Shown one piece after another: positions 1 through 10,768 of a stretch of DNA of 33,466 nucleotides. The notes beneath the pieces were generated by a model that was not told the origin of the DNA, ran no database searches, and worked only from the letters and a program-made list of their open reading frames with translations. The translations under genes and the position numbers were made by a program. The DNA comes from Microbacterium paulum (lineage in GTDB: Bacteria > Actinomycetota > Actinomycetes > Actinomycetales > Microbacteriaceae). How positions within the stretch are numbered: position 1 is the stretch's first letter; every line of letters begins with the position of its first letter. The stretch covers positions 1 to 33,466 of the forward strand of contig NZ_JAAGRY010000038.1 in assembly GCF_015707995.1 (NCBI RefSeq), read 5' to 3'.

Positions 1-1523
1 CGGCGCCCGTCCGCGGTCACCGACGCGCCGGTCGAGGCCGGAGCGGGCACGCCGCACGACTCCGCCTGCGTGCGGTCCCACGCGTCACCGGCGCGCGTGC
101 GCCGGATCTGCAGCGGGGCGCCGTCGGGGCTATCGGCGAGCAGGTAGAACGGGGCGGCCTGCGTGATCGCCACCGTCACGACGTCGCCGGGGCGCGGCTT
201 CTCGCTGCCCACGGGCAGTTCGACGTGCACGAGGCGGCCGTCCTCGGCGCGGCCGGTGAGACGGTGCGTCGTGGCATCCTTCTTGCCCTCCCCCGCCGAG
301 ATCAGCACCTGCACCTCGCGGCCGACCTGCTTCTGGTTCTCCTCCAGGCTGATGCGGTCCTGCAGGGCGACGAGCCGCTCGTACCGCTCCTGCACGACGG
401 CCTTGGGAACCTGGTTCTCCATGGTCGCCGCGGGGGTGCCCTCGCGGATCGAGTACTGGAAGGTGAAAGCGCTCGCGAAGCGGGCCTGCTCGACGACGCG
501 CAGCGTGTCTTCGAAGTCCTCGTCGGTCTCTCCCGGGAAGCCGACGATGATGTCGGTCGAGATCGCCGCGTGCGGCATGCGGGCGCGCACCCGGTCGAGG
601 ATGCCGAGGAAGCGGTCGCTGCGGTACGACCGGCGCATCGCCTTCAGGATGCGGTCGGAGCCAGACTGCAGCGGCATGTGCAGTTGCGGCATGACGGCGG
701 GGGTGTCCGCCATCGCGTCGATGACGTCGTCGGTGAAGGCCGCCGGGTGCGGGCTCGTGAAGCGGATGCGCTCGAGACCGGGGATCTCCCCGGCCGCTCG
801 GAGGAGCTTTCCGAATGCCTGGCGGTCGCCGAACTCGACGCCGTAGCTGTTGACGTTCTGGCCGAGGAGCGTCACCTCGATGGCGCCGTCGTCGGCGAGC
901 AGCCGCATCTCGTTCAGGATGTCGCCGGGGCGGCGGTCCTTCTCCTTGCCGCGCAGGTGCGGCACGATGCAGAAGGTGCAGGTGTTGTTGCACCCGACCG
1001 AGATCGACACCCACCCGCTGTAGACGGAGTCGCGCTTGGTGGGGAGGGTCGACGGGAAGACCTCGAGCGCTTCGAGGATCTCGAGCTCGGCATCGCCGTT
1101 GTGGCGCGCGCGTTCGAGCAGGGTCGGCAGCGATCCCATGTTGTGGGTGCCGAAGACCACGTCGACCCAGGGGGCCTTCTGCTGCACGGCATCCTTGTCC
1201 ATCTGCGCCATGCAGCCGCCGACGGCGATCTGCATGCCCTCGTGCTTGTCTTTGCGGCTCTTCAGGTGCCCGAGGGTGCCGTAGAGCTTGCCGGCGGCGT
1301 TGTCGCGCACGGCACACGTGTTGATCACGATGACGTCGGCCTCGGCGCCTACATCGGCGCGCACGTAGCCAGCCGATTCCAGCGACCCTGAGAGGCGCTC
1401 GGAATCGTGCACGTTCATCTGGCAGCCGAACGTGCGCACTTCGTACGTGCGCGCGCGGCCGTCAGCGGCGACGGCGGCGCTCGAGGGCGCGATCAAGGTG
1501 GGAGCGGCGGACGGAGAAGTCAT
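1..1523 (-). CDS. miaB: tRNA-2-methylthio-N6-dimethylallyladenosine synthase MiaB (3' end cut by window edge)
   Basis: Radical-SAM methylthiotransferase that adds the 2-methylthio group to i6A37 of tRNAs reading UNN codons. About 507 codons are visible, so only the last few residues can be missing. Domains in order are an N-terminal UPF0004 domain starting near residue 27 (TFGCQMN, Cys34 as first iron-sulfur ligand), the radical SAM core with CNNTCTFC at residues 178-185 (the CxxxCxxC cluster), and a C-terminal TRAM domain ending in the RPGDVVTV and FYLLADS region. The ATG at 1523 was chosen because it precedes the UPF0004 domain and lies 9 bases behind a TAGAAT -10 box, which suggests a leaderless or very short-leader transcript. 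It follows recA-recX on the same strand, as in many actinobacteria, with its own promoter. Identification is firm; only the C-terminus is unknown. Confidence 0.95.
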   Translation of the reverse strand, partial: MTSPSAAPTLIAPSSAAVAADGRARTYEVRTFGCQMNVHDSERLSGSLESAGYVRADVGAEADVIVINTCAVRDNAAGKLYGTLGHLKSRKDKHEGMQIAVGGCMAQMDKDAVQQKAPWVDVVFGTHNMGSLPTLLERARHNGDAELEILEALEVFPSTLPTKRDSVYSGWVSISVGCNNTCTFCIVPHLRGKEKDRRPGDILNEMRLLADDGAIEVTLLGQNVNSYGVEFGDRQAFGKLLRAAGEIPGLERIRFTSPHPAAFTDDVIDAMADTPAVMPQLHMPLQSGSDRILKAMRRSYRSDRFLGILDRVRARMPHAAISTDIIVGFPGETDEDFEDTLRVVEQARFASAFTFQYSIREGTPAATMENQVPKAVVQERYERLVALQDRISLEENQKQVGREVQVLISAGEGKKDATTHRLTGRAEDGRLVHVELPVGSEKPRPGDVVTVAITQAAPFYLLADSPDGAPLQIRRTRAGDAWDRTQAESCGVPAPASTGASVTADGR

Positions 1524-1532
1524 GATCGTTCC

Positions 1533-1538
1533 ATTCTA
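1533..1538 (-). promoter_or_regulatory. -10 box TAGAAT for miaB
   Basis: Minus-strand TAGAAT followed by 9 bases and then the miaB ATG. Transcription would start at or just before the start codon. No good -35 was recognised. Confidence 0.5.
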
Positions 1539-1611
1539 CGATCCGGCCGCCGCCCCGGCCCCGAGACCCCCGGCCCGAGAACCGCGGCTCCGAGAAACGA
1601 CAGCTCAGGGC

Positions 1612-2378
1612 TCAGGGCTCGAAGCGCACTCCGCGCACGGCGGGCCGGTCGAGCTCGTCGAGCGCACGCCGGGCGACCTCGAGTGAGGCGCCACCGTAGC
1701 CGCGGCGCGCGAGCTGGCCCGACAGCCGCCGCAGGGCGACCTCGCGATCGAGGCCCCGCATGCTGCGCGCCTTGGTGCGGGCGAACTCGAGAGCGCGCTC
1801 GCGCTCGTCGCCGGGCATGGCATCGAGTGCCGCGTCGATCACCTCGCGCGGGAGCCCCCGCGCTTTGAGGGTCTGCGCGACCTGCATGCGCCCTTGGCCC
1901 TTGCGGTCGACGGCCGTGTGCACGAGCTGCTCGGCGAGTGCGGCGTCGTCGAGGTAACCGTGCCCGAGAAAGCGACCGATGATCTCTTCTGCCGCGTCGC
2001 CGTCGACCTCGCTGCCCCGCAGCACGTCGCGAGCCTCCCGCTCCGACAGCGATCGGGTGCGCAGCTTGCGCAGGAGTGTCGCCTCACCCGCCGCGGCGAT
2101 CTCTTCGGCGGCGCCCGGGTCGGCGTCCGCGAACGCCTCGCCGGCGCCCGGTGTCGCGGATGCCCCGCCAGAGCCGGATGCCCAGCCCGAGGTGCCGCCC
2201 GTGCCGGAAGCCCCGGCGGCACGCTCGGCCCACGTGTTGTTCCAGGCCGACGCGTCGTCGTCCGGGCGCCTCGCGGCGCCGCCGTCACGCGCCGACATCC
2301 GGTCACCGGTGGAGGCTCCCCCAACGAACAAGGGGATCACGGGGGCGAGGCTCTCCTCGCCCCCGTCGTCGCGAATCA

Positions 2379-2379
<1 letters not shown>
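1612..2379 (-). CDS. recX: Regulatory protein RecX
   Basis: RecX binds RecA filaments and modulates recombinase and coprotease activity. The protein is 255 aa. A low-complexity Gly/Ala/Ser-rich N-terminal segment (about residues 1-90) precedes the helical RecX repeats, which begin near LLRKLRTRSLSEREARDVL and continue through IIGRFLGHGYLDDAALAEQ and the C-terminal RRGYGG region. E. coli RecX is much shorter (about 166 aa); the long disordered N-terminal extension is an actinobacterial trait. The start codon overlaps the recA stop by one base (TGATG), which implies translational coupling. If that start is wrong, internal starts would remove only the disordered part. Confidence 0.93.
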
Positions 2380-3431
<1,052 letters not shown>

Positions 3432-3665
3432 GACGTGCTCCTTCGTGCTCTGCCGTCGGCGGCTGCGCCGCGTCGGGGTGTCCGTCGCCTGTAGGCTGTC
3501 GCCCTTTCTCCCGACGGGAGTTCGGTGCGACAAGGCGGAGGTGTCGTGTTGACGCCGTCCACGTTACGAACACCCTCCGACATCGGCGGCGAGTCGAGCG
3601 GCGGATGCGCCGTAACGGTGGACAACCTCTCGGCGACCCCTCTTGTGGAGGAGCCTATGCGGGCA

Positions 3666-3681
3666 TCGAACAAAAGTACGA
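3666..3681 (-). promoter_or_regulatory. Candidate SOS box (LexA operator) upstream of recA
   Basis: The plus strand reads TCGAACAAAAGTACGA. The actinobacterial/Bacillus-type SOS box is TCGAAC-N4-GTTCGA, and 11 of the 12 defined positions match. It sits in the 270-base gap between recA and the DUF3046 gene, 235 bases before the recA ATG. Matching plus recA context is good support, but the distance implies a long recA leader. Confidence 0.65.
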
Positions 3682-3701
3682 CGACACGCCGGTCGGGAGT
3701 T

Positions 3702-3926
3702 CTAAGCGCGGCGCGGGTCGAGCAGGCCCACCCCGTGACGGCGCGCTTCGGGCACATCCGCTTCGATGCACAGCGCGAGCCAGACGTCACGCGGGGGCAC
3801 ACCGTCGGACAGCGCCTGCGCCGCCGTGCGGTAGCCGACGCCCGACAGCGACAGATCGGTCACGACGAACGCTGCACGCTCACCGAATTCGTCGTCGACG
3901 GCGCGCTGGAACTCGCTGCGCCGCAC
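3702..3926 (-). CDS. DUF3046 domain protein
   Basis: A 74-aa protein that fits the DUF3046 family, small actinobacterial proteins usually encoded just upstream of recA. The family signature is seen as SEFQRAVDDEFGERAA near the N-terminus and RTAAQALSDGVPPRDVWLALC in the middle. The start is GTG at 3926, one base after the stop of the ClgR-like gene (TGA-C-GTG), so the two are almost certainly co-transcribed. The function of the family is unknown. No signal peptide or membrane segment is visible. Confidence 0.85.
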   Translation of the reverse strand: MRRSEFQRAVDDEFGERAAFVVTDLSLSGVGYRTAAQALSDGVPPRDVWLALCIEADVPEARRHGVGLLDPRRA

Positions 3927-3927
3927 G

Positions 3928-4245
3928 TCAGCGCAGCGAGAGCTGCGACTGGATGTCGCGATCGAGCGCGGCGAGGTCGTCGGGCACCACGTCGGGGAAG
4001 ACCTGCAGGCCCTCGAGCACCGAGATGCGGTCGCCCACTTCGCGCATGATCGTCGAGATGGGAACGTCGAGCGCTTCGGCGACCGAGGCGAGGATCTCGC
4101 TGGATGCCTCTTTCTGGCCGCGTTCGACCTCGCTCAGGTAGCCGAGGGCGACGCTCGCGCGCCCCGCCACCTGGCGGAGGGTGCGCCCCTTCTGCAGACG
4201 AAAGTCGCGCAGGACTTCGCCGATTTCCTGACGAACCAGGATCAT
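3928..4245 (-). CDS. clgR: ClgR-like XRE-family transcriptional regulator
   Basis: A 105-aa one-domain helix-turn-helix protein. The XRE HTH spans about residues 8-65, with the recognition region around GRTLRQVAGRASVALGYLSE and the ERGQKEASSEILASVAEAL segment highly typical of ClgR, the activator of Clp protease and stress genes in Corynebacterium and Streptomyces. The open frame extends 23 codons upstream, but the ATG at 4245 is preceded by AGGAGG and gives the conserved MILVRQEIGEVLRDFR start. It sits in the usual pgsA-cinA-clgR-recA neighbourhood. In characterised relatives ClgR is itself degraded by ClpP; here the C-terminus ends QSQLSLR, and I cannot judge whether it acts as a degron. 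Confidence 0.87.
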   Translation of the reverse strand: MILVRQEIGEVLRDFRLQKGRTLRQVAGRASVALGYLSEVERGQKEASSEILASVAEALDVPISTIMREVGDRISVLEGLQVFPDVVPDDLAALDRDIQSQLSLR

Positions 4246-4434
4246 GTCGGGCCCCCTCCTCTGACAGTGATTCCGCGTTCCCGGGTGGGGAACATGACAA
4301 CTCTTGCACGTCACCCTAACCCCCGAGTGCTGGGGAATGGGTGGGAATCACCATTCGTAACAGGGATGTCACACCGGCTATTCCCACGCGAAACGGCGCG
4401 GTCCTGGGCATCCGTTCCACGGCAGACCCCGAGG

Positions 4435-4989
4435 TCAGAGCGCTTCGAGCGCCAGCCGCACGGCGAGGGCCGCGGCCTCCGCCCGGATGGCGGCACGATC
4501 CCCCGCCAGCTGCACCGACTCGACCCGCGATCCGAGCGGCGTCGAGACGGCCACGTGCACCGTGCCGACCGGCTGCCCGTCGGGCGAGACCGGACCGGCG
4601 ATGCCGGTCGTGGCGATGCCGACATCGGCGGGGAGGTCTTCACGGCCGAGCGCGCGGCGCACGCCGTCGGCCATCTGCCGCGCCACCCGGGGATGCACGG
4701 GCCCGTGCGCGGCGAGGAGGGTCTCGTCGACTCCGAGGAGGGCGGCCTTCACGTCGGTGGCGTAGGCGACGATGCCGCCGCGCAGCACGGCCGACGATCC
4801 CGGCACCGAGACGATCGACGAGACCACGAGTCCCCCGGTGAGCGACTCGGCGACGCCGACCGTCCAGCCGAGCTCGCCGAGCCGCGACACGAGCCGCTCG
4901 GGCTCGCTCAGGCGTCCGACCGAAACCTGGGTGTTCTCGAGGTCGTCCGGAAGCTCCGGCAGCCCGGGCAGCGGCGTCACCGGGGTCAC
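4435..4989 (-). CDS. cinA: CinA C-terminal domain protein (nicotinamide-nucleotide amidase, PncC type)
   Basis: A 184-aa protein consisting only of the CinA C-terminal domain, without the N-terminal COG1058 domain of full-length CinA. Family hallmarks are GWTVGVAESLTGGLV, AYATDVKAALLGV and the IATTGIAGP loop. The family deamidates nicotinamide mononucleotide to nicotinate mononucleotide in pyridine-nucleotide recycling, and the name comes from a competence-induced operon. The GTG at 4989 is chosen because it overlaps the pgsA stop by 4 bases (GTGA) and has GGGAGG upstream; the same frame stays open for another 67 codons inside pgsA, but that part is Arg/His-rich antisense noise. Confidence 0.9.
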   Translation of the reverse strand: MTPVTPLPGLPELPDDLENTQVSVGRLSEPERLVSRLGELGWTVGVAESLTGGLVVSSIVSVPGSSAVLRGGIVAYATDVKAALLGVDETLLAAHGPVHPRVARQMADGVRRALGREDLPADVGIATTGIAGPVSPDGQPVGTVHVAVSTPLGSRVESVQLAGDRAAIRAEAAALAVRLALEAL

Positions 4990-5561
4990 CGTGTCGCCTC
5001 CCGACCGCGCCGCGCGCCGCGGATCTCGGTGACGACGTAGTCGATGCCGCTCGCGACGGTGAGGAGCACCGCGATCGACATCGTGATGGTGTTCACGACG
5101 TGGATCCAGTCGCCCACGATCGTCCACAGCGGCAACAGCGCGAGCGACAGGGCGACCGCCTGCGCCACGGTCTTGAGCTTGCCCATCCACGCGGCGGCGA
5201 CGACGTGGTCGCTCGCCACGATCAGCCGGTGCACCGTGATGCCGACCTCACGCACCAGCACGACGATCGTCACCCACCACGGCAGCTCGCCGAGGATCGA
5301 CAGACCGATGAACGCGCACCCGGTGAGCGCCTTGTCGGCGATCGGGTCGAGGAGCTTCCCGAGATCGGTGACGATCTCGTATTTGCGGGCGAGGTAGCCG
5401 TCGATGCCGTCAGTCGCGATCGCGACGATGAAGAGGATCGCCGCCCACCAGCGCAGAGGCCCGTCCTGCCCGGCATCCGCCAGCAGCATCCACAGGAACA
5501 CCGGCGCGCACAGGATGCGCACGATCGTGATCGCGTTCGGGAGCTGCCGGGGGATCGTCAC
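4986..5561 (-). CDS. pgsA: CDP-diacylglycerol--glycerol-3-phosphate 3-phosphatidyltransferase
   Basis: An integral membrane enzyme that makes phosphatidylglycerol phosphate, the committed step to phosphatidylglycerol and cardiolipin. It is 191 aa with several hydrophobic helices. The CDP-alcohol phosphotransferase signature D-x2-DG-x2-AR-x8-G-x3-D-x3-D is complete at residues 51-76, beginning DGIDGYLARK and ending LDPIAD. It lies 9 bases downstream of ftsK and overlaps cinA by 4 bases, so ftsK-pgsA-cinA is one transcription unit. Other CDP-alcohol transferases are possible on sequence alone, but the length and context favour PgsA. Confidence 0.93.
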   Translation of the reverse strand: MTIPRQLPNAITIVRILCAPVFLWMLLADAGQDGPLRWWAAILFIVAIATDGIDGYLARKYEIVTDLGKLLDPIADKALTGCAFIGLSILGELPWWVTIVVLVREVGITVHRLIVASDHVVAAAWMGKLKTVAQAVALSLALLPLWTIVGDWIHVVNTITMSIAVLLTVASGIDYVVTEIRGARRGREATR

Positions 5562-5570
5562 GTGCCGAGC

Positions 5571-8312
5571 CTACTGGTCGCGCCCGGTGAGCCCCCAGGC
5601 ATCCTCGGATGCATCCTCCGACTCGACGACCTCGTAGCCGTCGAACTGGGCGTCGACCGCGTCGGGGCCGTAGCCGTCCACCCCGGCGGGCGCCGAGGGC
5701 TTGGCCGGCGCGGGTGGGTCGTCGCCGCGCAGCCGCGCGAGCACCTCGGGCAGCTGGTCGGGCGTCACGAGCACGTCGCGCGCCTTCGACCCTTCGGACG
5801 GGCCGACGATCTCGCGCGACTCGAGCAGGTCCATGAGGCGCCCGGCCTTGGCGAAACCGACGCGCAGCTTGCGCTGCAGCATCGAGGTCGAGCCGAACTG
5901 CGTCGAGATGATCTGTTCGGCCGCCGCCAGCAGAAGCTCGAGGTCGTCACCGATGTCGGCGTCGATCTCTTTCTTCTCGGCCACCGCGGCGACGTCGGCG
6001 CGGTAATCGGGCCGCGCCTGGTTCTTGACGTGGTGGACGACCTTCTCGATCTCGCTCTCGGCCACCCACGCACCCTGCACGCGGAGCGCCTTCGAGGCCC
6101 CCATCGGCAGGAAGAGCCCGTCGCCCTGCCCGATCAGCCGGTCGGCGCCGGGCTGGTCGAGGATGACGCGGGAATCGGTGACGCTCGTGACGGCGAAGGC
6201 GAGGCGCGAGGGAACGTTGGCCTTGATAAGGCCCGTGACGACGTCGACCGACGGGCGCTGCGTGGCGAGCACGAGGTGGATGCCACTCGCGCGCGCGAGC
6301 TGCGTGATGCGCACGATCGAGTCTTCGACGTCGCGCGGCGCGACCATCATGAGATCGGCGAGCTCGTCGACGACCACCAGGAGGTACGGATAGGGCTTCA
6401 GCACCCGCTCGCTGCCGACGGGCAGGTTGATCTCGCCCGCGACCACCGCACGGTTGAAGTCGTCGATGTGTCGGAAGCCGAACGACGCGAGATCGTCGTA
6501 GCGCATGTCCATCTCTTTCACGACCCACTGCAGCGCCTCGGCGGCCTTCTTGGGGTTCGTGATGATGGGGGTGATCAGGTGCGGCACGCCGGCGTAGCTC
6601 GTGAGTTCGACGCGCTTGGGGTCGATGAGCACCATCCGCACTTCGGAGGGCTTCGCGCGCATCAGCAGGCTCGTGATCATCGAGTTCACGAAGCTCGACT
6701 TGCCCGAGCCGGTCGACCCGGCCACGAGCAGGTGGGGCATTTTCGCGAGGTTCGCGACGACGTACCCGCCGCCGACGTCTTTGCCGACGCCGATGGTCAT
6801 GGGGTGGGTCTGACTCGTCGAGGCCGGCGAGCGCAGCACGTCGCCGAGCGTCACGATCTCGCGGTCGGTGTTCGGGATCTCGACGCCGATCGCGCTCTTG
6901 CCGGGGATGGGCGCGAGGATGCGCACTTCGTTGGATGCCACGGCGTAGGCGATGTTGTTGGTCAGCGCCGTGATGCGCTCGACCTTCACGCCCGGGCCGA
7001 GCGCGATCTCGTACTGCGTGACGGTCGGGCCGCGCGAGAAGCCGGTGACCCGGGCATCGACCGAGAACTGCTCGAAGACGCCGGTGATCGCCGCGACGAC
7101 CCGGTCGTTGGCTTCGGAGCGCGCCTTCGGCGGGGTGCCCGCCGCGAGCGCGGTCGCGGACGGCAGACGGTAGGGAGGTGTCGGCGGACGCCCGTCGTGG
7201 TCGTCGCCGAGCGCCGAGATCCCGGGCAGCGTGCCGTCGTCGAGGATGATCTCGCCGCTGTCCTCGCGGATGCCGGTGTCGGTGCGCCCGGCCCGGCTCG
7301 CCGCCTTCTTGGCGTTCGCGATCACCGCGGGGTCGATGACCTCGGTGGCCGCGTCGGCGAGCGACGGCATCGGCGGCATGGGAGGCAGGGGCTCCGGGGT
7401 CGGCACCGCGAGCGCCTGGTCGAACCCGCCGTCGCCCGACGTGCTGAGGAGCGCCGTGAGGTCGTCGGAGCCGAGGTGTCCGTCGGTGTCTTCTTCGCGC
7501 CCGGTCTTGTTGCGACGCCACCACGGTGTGCCGGCGTCTTTCGCGTCGCCGTCGCCGTCGGGCGAGAACGCGACGGTGGGTCCGGTCGCCGTGGCATCCA
7601 TCGGCGCCGGGCGCTCGGCGTCGAACATCCACGCGTACAGGTCGCCGAGGCGGCGTCCGATGCGGTTCGGCGGCGTCTTGGTGAGGATCAGCACGCTGAG
7701 CACCGTGAGGATGCCGAGGATGAGATACGCGCCGACGTTCGTGAGCAGGGTCAGCGGCTCCCCCACCATCCAGCCGAACAGGCCGCCCGCGCCGCTCAGC
7801 CCGGGGAGGCCGTCTTTCGGCTGCGGACGACCGCCCGCGAGATGGCAGAAGCCCGCGATCGACAGCACGAACAGGCCGAAGCCGATCCCGATGCGGCCGT
7901 TGTCGTGCACCGACGGCGGGTGACGGAAGAGCCAGCCCGCCAAAAGCAGCAGGAGCACCGGCATGATGAACGCGACGCGGCCGATCAGAGCACCCACGGT
8001 GTAGGCGCTGATGTTCGTGCCGACCTCGGTGCCGATCAGGAACCACTCGACGATGGCCCCCGCGACCGCCAGCAAAACCAGCAGGAATGGGAAGCCGTCG
8101 CGGCGCTGATCCTTCTCGAGGGTTTCGGGGCCGAACGCGCGGAACATGCCGCCCGTGGCATGCGCGAGCCCCAGCCACATCCGCACGACGACGGGGGGCT
8201 TGTCGGCCTCGTCGACGTAGCGCGTGGGCGCGGGATCGGGCTTGCGGGCACGCGATGAGGAGCCCTTCGCGGACGCGCGGGCGTTCGGGGGCGTACTCGT
8301 GGAACGTGCCAT
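5571..8312 (-). CDS. ftsK: DNA translocase FtsK/SpoIIIE family
   Basis: A septum-anchored ATP-driven DNA pump that clears chromosome ends during division. It is 913 aa. Layout: a short basic N-terminus; four or five membrane helices between about residues 70 and 220 (for example [20 protein letters not shown] and [12 protein letters not shown]); an acidic, Pro-rich linker of about 150 residues; then the RecA-like motor with Walker [10 protein letters not shown] near residues 532-540 and Walker B in the [13 protein letters not shown] segment. The C-terminal gamma winged helix, which reads polar DNA motifs, includes [23 protein letters not shown]. The ATG at 8312 lies 6 bases behind TACCGT, so the mRNA is probably leaderless. 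It is followed by pgsA. Confidence 0.96.
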   Translation of the reverse strand: MARSTSTPPNARASAKGSSSRARKPDPAPTRYVDEADKPPVVVRMWLGLAHATGGMFRAFGPETLEKDQRRDGFPFLLVLLAVAGAIVEWFLIGTEVGTNISAYTVGALIGRVAFIMPVLLLLLAGWLFRHPPSVHDNGRIGIGFGLFVLSIAGFCHLAGGRPQPKDGLPGLSGAGGLFGWMVGEPLTLLTNVGAYLILGILTVLSVLILTKTPPNRIGRRLGDLYAWMFDAERPAPMDATATGPTVAFSPDGDGDAKDAGTPWWRRNKTGREEDTDGHLGSDDLTALLSTSGDGGFDQALAVPTPEPLPPMPPMPSLADAATEVIDPAVIANAKKAASRAGRTDTGIREDSGEIILDDGTLPGISALGDDHDGRPPTPPYRLPSATALAAGTPPKARSEANDRVVAAITGVFEQFSVDARVTGFSRGPTVTQYEIALGPGVKVERITALTNNIAYAVASNEVRILAPIPGKSAIGVEIPNTDREIVTLGDVLRSPASTSQTHPMTIGVGKDVGGGYVVANLAKMPHLLVAGSTGSGKSSFVNSMITSLLMRAKPSEVRMVLIDPKRVELTSYAGVPHLITPIITNPKKAAEALQWVVKEMDMRYDDLASFGFRHIDDFNRAVVAGEINLPVGSERVLKPYPYLLVVVDELADLMMVAPRDVEDSIVRITQLARASGIHLVLATQRPSVDVVTGLIKANVPSRLAFAVTSVTDSRVILDQPGADRLIGQGDGLFLPMGASKALRVQGAWVAESEIEKVVHHVKNQARPDYRADVAAVAEKKEIDADIGDDLELLLAAAEQIISTQFGSTSMLQRKLRVGFAKAGRLMDLLESREIVGPSEGSKARDVLVTPDQLPEVLARLRGDDPPAPAKPSAPAGVDGYGPDAVDAQFDGYEVVESEDASEDAWGLTGRDQ

Positions 8313-8318
8313 TGCTCC

Positions 8319-8324
8319 ACGGTA
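8319..8324 (-). promoter_or_regulatory. -10 box TACCGT for ftsK (leaderless arrangement)
   Basis: The minus strand reads TACCGT-GGAGCA-ATG. The six-base gap places the transcription start at the start codon itself. Confidence 0.5.
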
Positions 8325-8406
8325 CGGCCGGGGTCTGACGTTTCGCCGGATTGACGCGGCCTCGCGCCCTGATCACCCGGGTCGACGAGGGCTCCGGTGC
8401 GGGCCG

Positions 8407-8901
8407 TCAGCGCAGGCGTTTGACCATCGTGTCGCGGCCGTGGCCGGCCTGCGTGACCGCGAACCCCTCGCTGCGGTACAGCTGGTGGGCGAAGTTGCCG
8501 CGCTCGACCGACAGGCTGATGCGCCCGAAGCCCTGCGCCCGCGCGTGATCGCACAAGCGTTGCAACAGCGCGCGCCCGACGCCGTGCGCGCGCCAGATCG
8601 GCCGCACGCCGATGATGAGCTCGGGCACCCCCGTGCCGATGTAGCCGAAGCCCGGATCGGTGCGCGGCAGCATGCGGTACCACGCCGCCCCGATCGGCTG
8701 ACCCTGCGCATCGACCGCCACGAACCCCGCATCGCCGGGCCGCATCCAGCCGGTGAGGTAGCGGTGGTGATCGGGGTGGGCGATCACTTCGTGCCGCGGG
8801 CGCGCGCCACCCTGGCGCCAGTTCGCCGCCTCGACGACCATGTCGCCGAGGAAGGCGCCGTCCGCCTGCGTGGCAGGGCGGATCGAGAAGCTCGCGGGCA
8901 T
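8407..8901 (-). CDS. GNAT family N-acetyltransferase
   Basis: A 164-aa protein with a single GNAT fold. The acetyl-CoA-binding motif A is seen as the ELIIGVRPIWRAHGVGRALLQRLCDHA region (the R/Q-x-x-G-x-G/A loop appears as RAHGVG), followed by FGRISLSVERGNFAHQLYRSEGF, the usual beta5-alpha4 region with the conserved Tyr. The substrate cannot be told. It lies upstream of ftsK on the same strand, with a 94-base gap and an independent promoter for ftsK, so it is probably a separate unit. A TACGCT box 6 bases before the ATG suggests a leaderless message. Confidence 0.88.
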   Translation of the reverse strand: MPASFSIRPATQADGAFLGDMVVEAANWRQGGARPRHEVIAHPDHHRYLTGWMRPGDAGFVAVDAQGQPIGAAWYRMLPRTDPGFGYIGTGVPELIIGVRPIWRAHGVGRALLQRLCDHARAQGFGRISLSVERGNFAHQLYRSEGFAVTQAGHGRDTMVKRLR

Positions 8902-8907
8902 GCCGAC

Positions 8908-8913
8908 AGCGTA
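8908..8913 (-). promoter_or_regulatory. -10 box TACGCT for the GNAT gene at 8407-8901
   Basis: Minus-strand TACGCT, then GTCGGC, then ATG: leaderless spacing of six bases. Confidence 0.5.
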
Positions 8914-9027
8914 CCGACCCCGTATTACGCGGGGATCACGGCGCGGGTTGCGGTTCGCGGGGCGGTTCTCGCCGGTATCGGGGGCCGAATCCGGAGCGAG
9001 GCGACCCGCGAAGCCCTGACGGGGCGG

Positions 9028-10704
9028 TTACGCCTCGATGACGAGAGGCACGATCATCGGGCGGCGGCGCAGCTGCTGGTTCACCCACCGGCCGATCGTG
9101 CGGCGCACGACCTGCGACAGCGCGTGCGTGTCGCGCACGCCCGACTGCGCGGCCTCGGTGAGCGCGGCGACGATCTTGGGCTTGACCGAATCGAACACGC
9201 TGTCGTCTTCGGCGAAGCCGCGGGCGTGCACCTCGGGCCCCGTGATGACGCGGCCCGTCGCGGCATCCACCACGACGATCACGGAGATGAAGCCCTCTTC
9301 GCCGAGGATGCGGCGGTCTTTCAGGTCGGCGTCGGTGATCTCGCCGACGGTCGATCCGTCGACGTAGACGAAGCCGAGGTCGAGCTGACCGACGACCTTC
9401 GCGACCCCGTCGCGCAGATCGACGACGGTGCCGTTCTCGGCGATGATCGTGTTCTCTGCCGGGATGCCGGTGTCTTGCGCGAGCTTCGCGTTCGCGATCA
9501 GGTGGCGGTACTCGCCGTGCACGGGCATGACGTTGCGCGGCTGCAGGATGTTGTAGCAGTAGAGCAGCTCGCCCGCCGCGGCGTGGCCCGACACGTGCAC
9601 CTTGGCGTTGCCCTTGTGCACGACGTTGGCGCCGAGCTTGGTGAGCCCGTCGATCACGCGGTAGACCGCGTTCTCGTTGCCGGGGATGAGGCTCGAGGCG
9701 AGGATCACGGTGTCGCCCTCGCCGATCTCGATCGCGTGGTCCATGTTGGCCATGCGCGAGAGCACCGCCATCGGCTCGCCCTGCGAGCCGGTCGACATGT
9801 AGACGATCTTGTCGTCGGGCAGGTCGCGGGCCTTCTTGTAGTCGATGAGCACACCGTCGGGCACGGTGAGGTAGCCGAGGTCTTCGGCGATCGTCATGTT
9901 GCGCACCATCGAGCGGCCGAGGAAGGCGACGCGGCGCCCGTTCGCCGCGGCGGCGTCGATCACCTGCTGCACACGGTGCACGTGGCTCGAGAAGCTCGCG
10001 ACGATGACGCGGCGCGGGGCCTTGGCGATCACCTGGTCGAGCACGGGGCCGATCGCCCGCTCGAGCGGGGTGAAGCCCGGAACGTCGGCGTTCGTCGAGT
10101 CGACGAGGAACAGGTCGACCCCGTCTTCGCCGAGGCTCGCGAAGGCGCGGAGGTCGGTGAGGCGCCCGTCGAGGGGCAGCTGGTCCATCTTGAAGTCGCC
10201 CGTGGCGAGCACCGTGCCTGCGTCGGTGTGGATGGCGACGGCGAGCGCATCGGGGATCGAGTGGTTCACCGCGATGAACTCGAGATCGAACGGGCCGACC
10301 TGCTCCTCTTGACCCTCTTCGACCGTCAGCGTGTAGGCCTTGATGCGGTGCTCTTTGAGCTTCGCCTCGACGAGCGCGAGCGTGAGCTTCGAGCCGATGA
10401 GAGGGATGTCGCTCTTGAGCTTGAGCAGGTAGGGAACCGCACCGATGTGGTCTTCGTGACCGTGCGTCAGCACGACGCCCACGACGTCGTCGAGACGGTT
10501 CTTGATCGGCTCGAAATCGGGCAGGATCAGATCGACACCGGGCTGGTGCTCCTCGGGGAACAGCACCCCGCAGTCGACGACGAGCAGCTTGCCGTCGTAT
10601 TCGAACACGGTCATGTTGCGACCGATCTCGGCGAGACCGCCGAGCGGGGTGACGCGCAGGGTGCCGCGCTCGAGCGCGGGCGGGTCGTAGACGTTCGTGG
10701 GCAT
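9028..10704 (-). CDS. rnj: Ribonuclease J
   Basis: A metallo-beta-lactamase/beta-CASP exo- and endoribonuclease for mRNA decay and rRNA maturation. It is 558 aa, the normal length. The N-terminal MBL motif HGHEDH is at residues 81-86, followed by further zinc ligands in the NHSIPDA and TGDFKMD segments. The beta-CASP region carries MSTGSQGEPMAVLSRMA and VSGHAAAGELL, and MPVHGEYRHL gives the last ligand. The ATG at 10704 is chosen over upstream in-frame starts because AAGGAGG sits 7 bases before it and the protein then starts like its relatives. dapA ends 64 bases upstream on the same strand; dapA-rnj pairing is common in actinobacteria. Confidence 0.96.
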   Translation of the reverse strand: MPTNVYDPPALERGTLRVTPLGGLAEIGRNMTVFEYDGKLLVVDCGVLFPEEHQPGVDLILPDFEPIKNRLDDVVGVVLTHGHEDHIGAVPYLLKLKSDIPLIGSKLTLALVEAKLKEHRIKAYTLTVEEGQEEQVGPFDLEFIAVNHSIPDALAVAIHTDAGTVLATGDFKMDQLPLDGRLTDLRAFASLGEDGVDLFLVDSTNADVPGFTPLERAIGPVLDQVIAKAPRRVIVASFSSHVHRVQQVIDAAAANGRRVAFLGRSMVRNMTIAEDLGYLTVPDGVLIDYKKARDLPDDKIVYMSTGSQGEPMAVLSRMANMDHAIEIGEGDTVILASSLIPGNENAVYRVIDGLTKLGANVVHKGNAKVHVSGHAAAGELLYCYNILQPRNVMPVHGEYRHLIANAKLAQDTGIPAENTIIAENGTVVDLRDGVAKVVGQLDLGFVYVDGSTVGEITDADLKDRRILGEEGFISVIVVVDAATGRVITGPEVHARGFAEDDSVFDSVKPKIVAALTEAAQSGVRDTHALSQVVRRTIGRWVNQQLRRRPMIVPLVIEA

Positions 10705-10768
10705 CGGATGCCTCCTTCGGACAGCCGGGTTCGTCCCGGCATCCGCGTTTCTTCGTGGACGTGCGGTG

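Noticed and set aside
3432..3533. Longer RecA with a 34-residue N-terminal extension
   Set aside because: The extension is Arg/Ser/Thr-rich, and the ATG at 3431 has a strong Shine-Dalgarno.
5100..8258. Very long plus-strand open frame (over 1000 codons) opposite ftsK
   Set aside because: It is antisense to a full FtsK protein, is rich in Arg/His/Asp/Val and has no domain; GC-rich genes create such frames.
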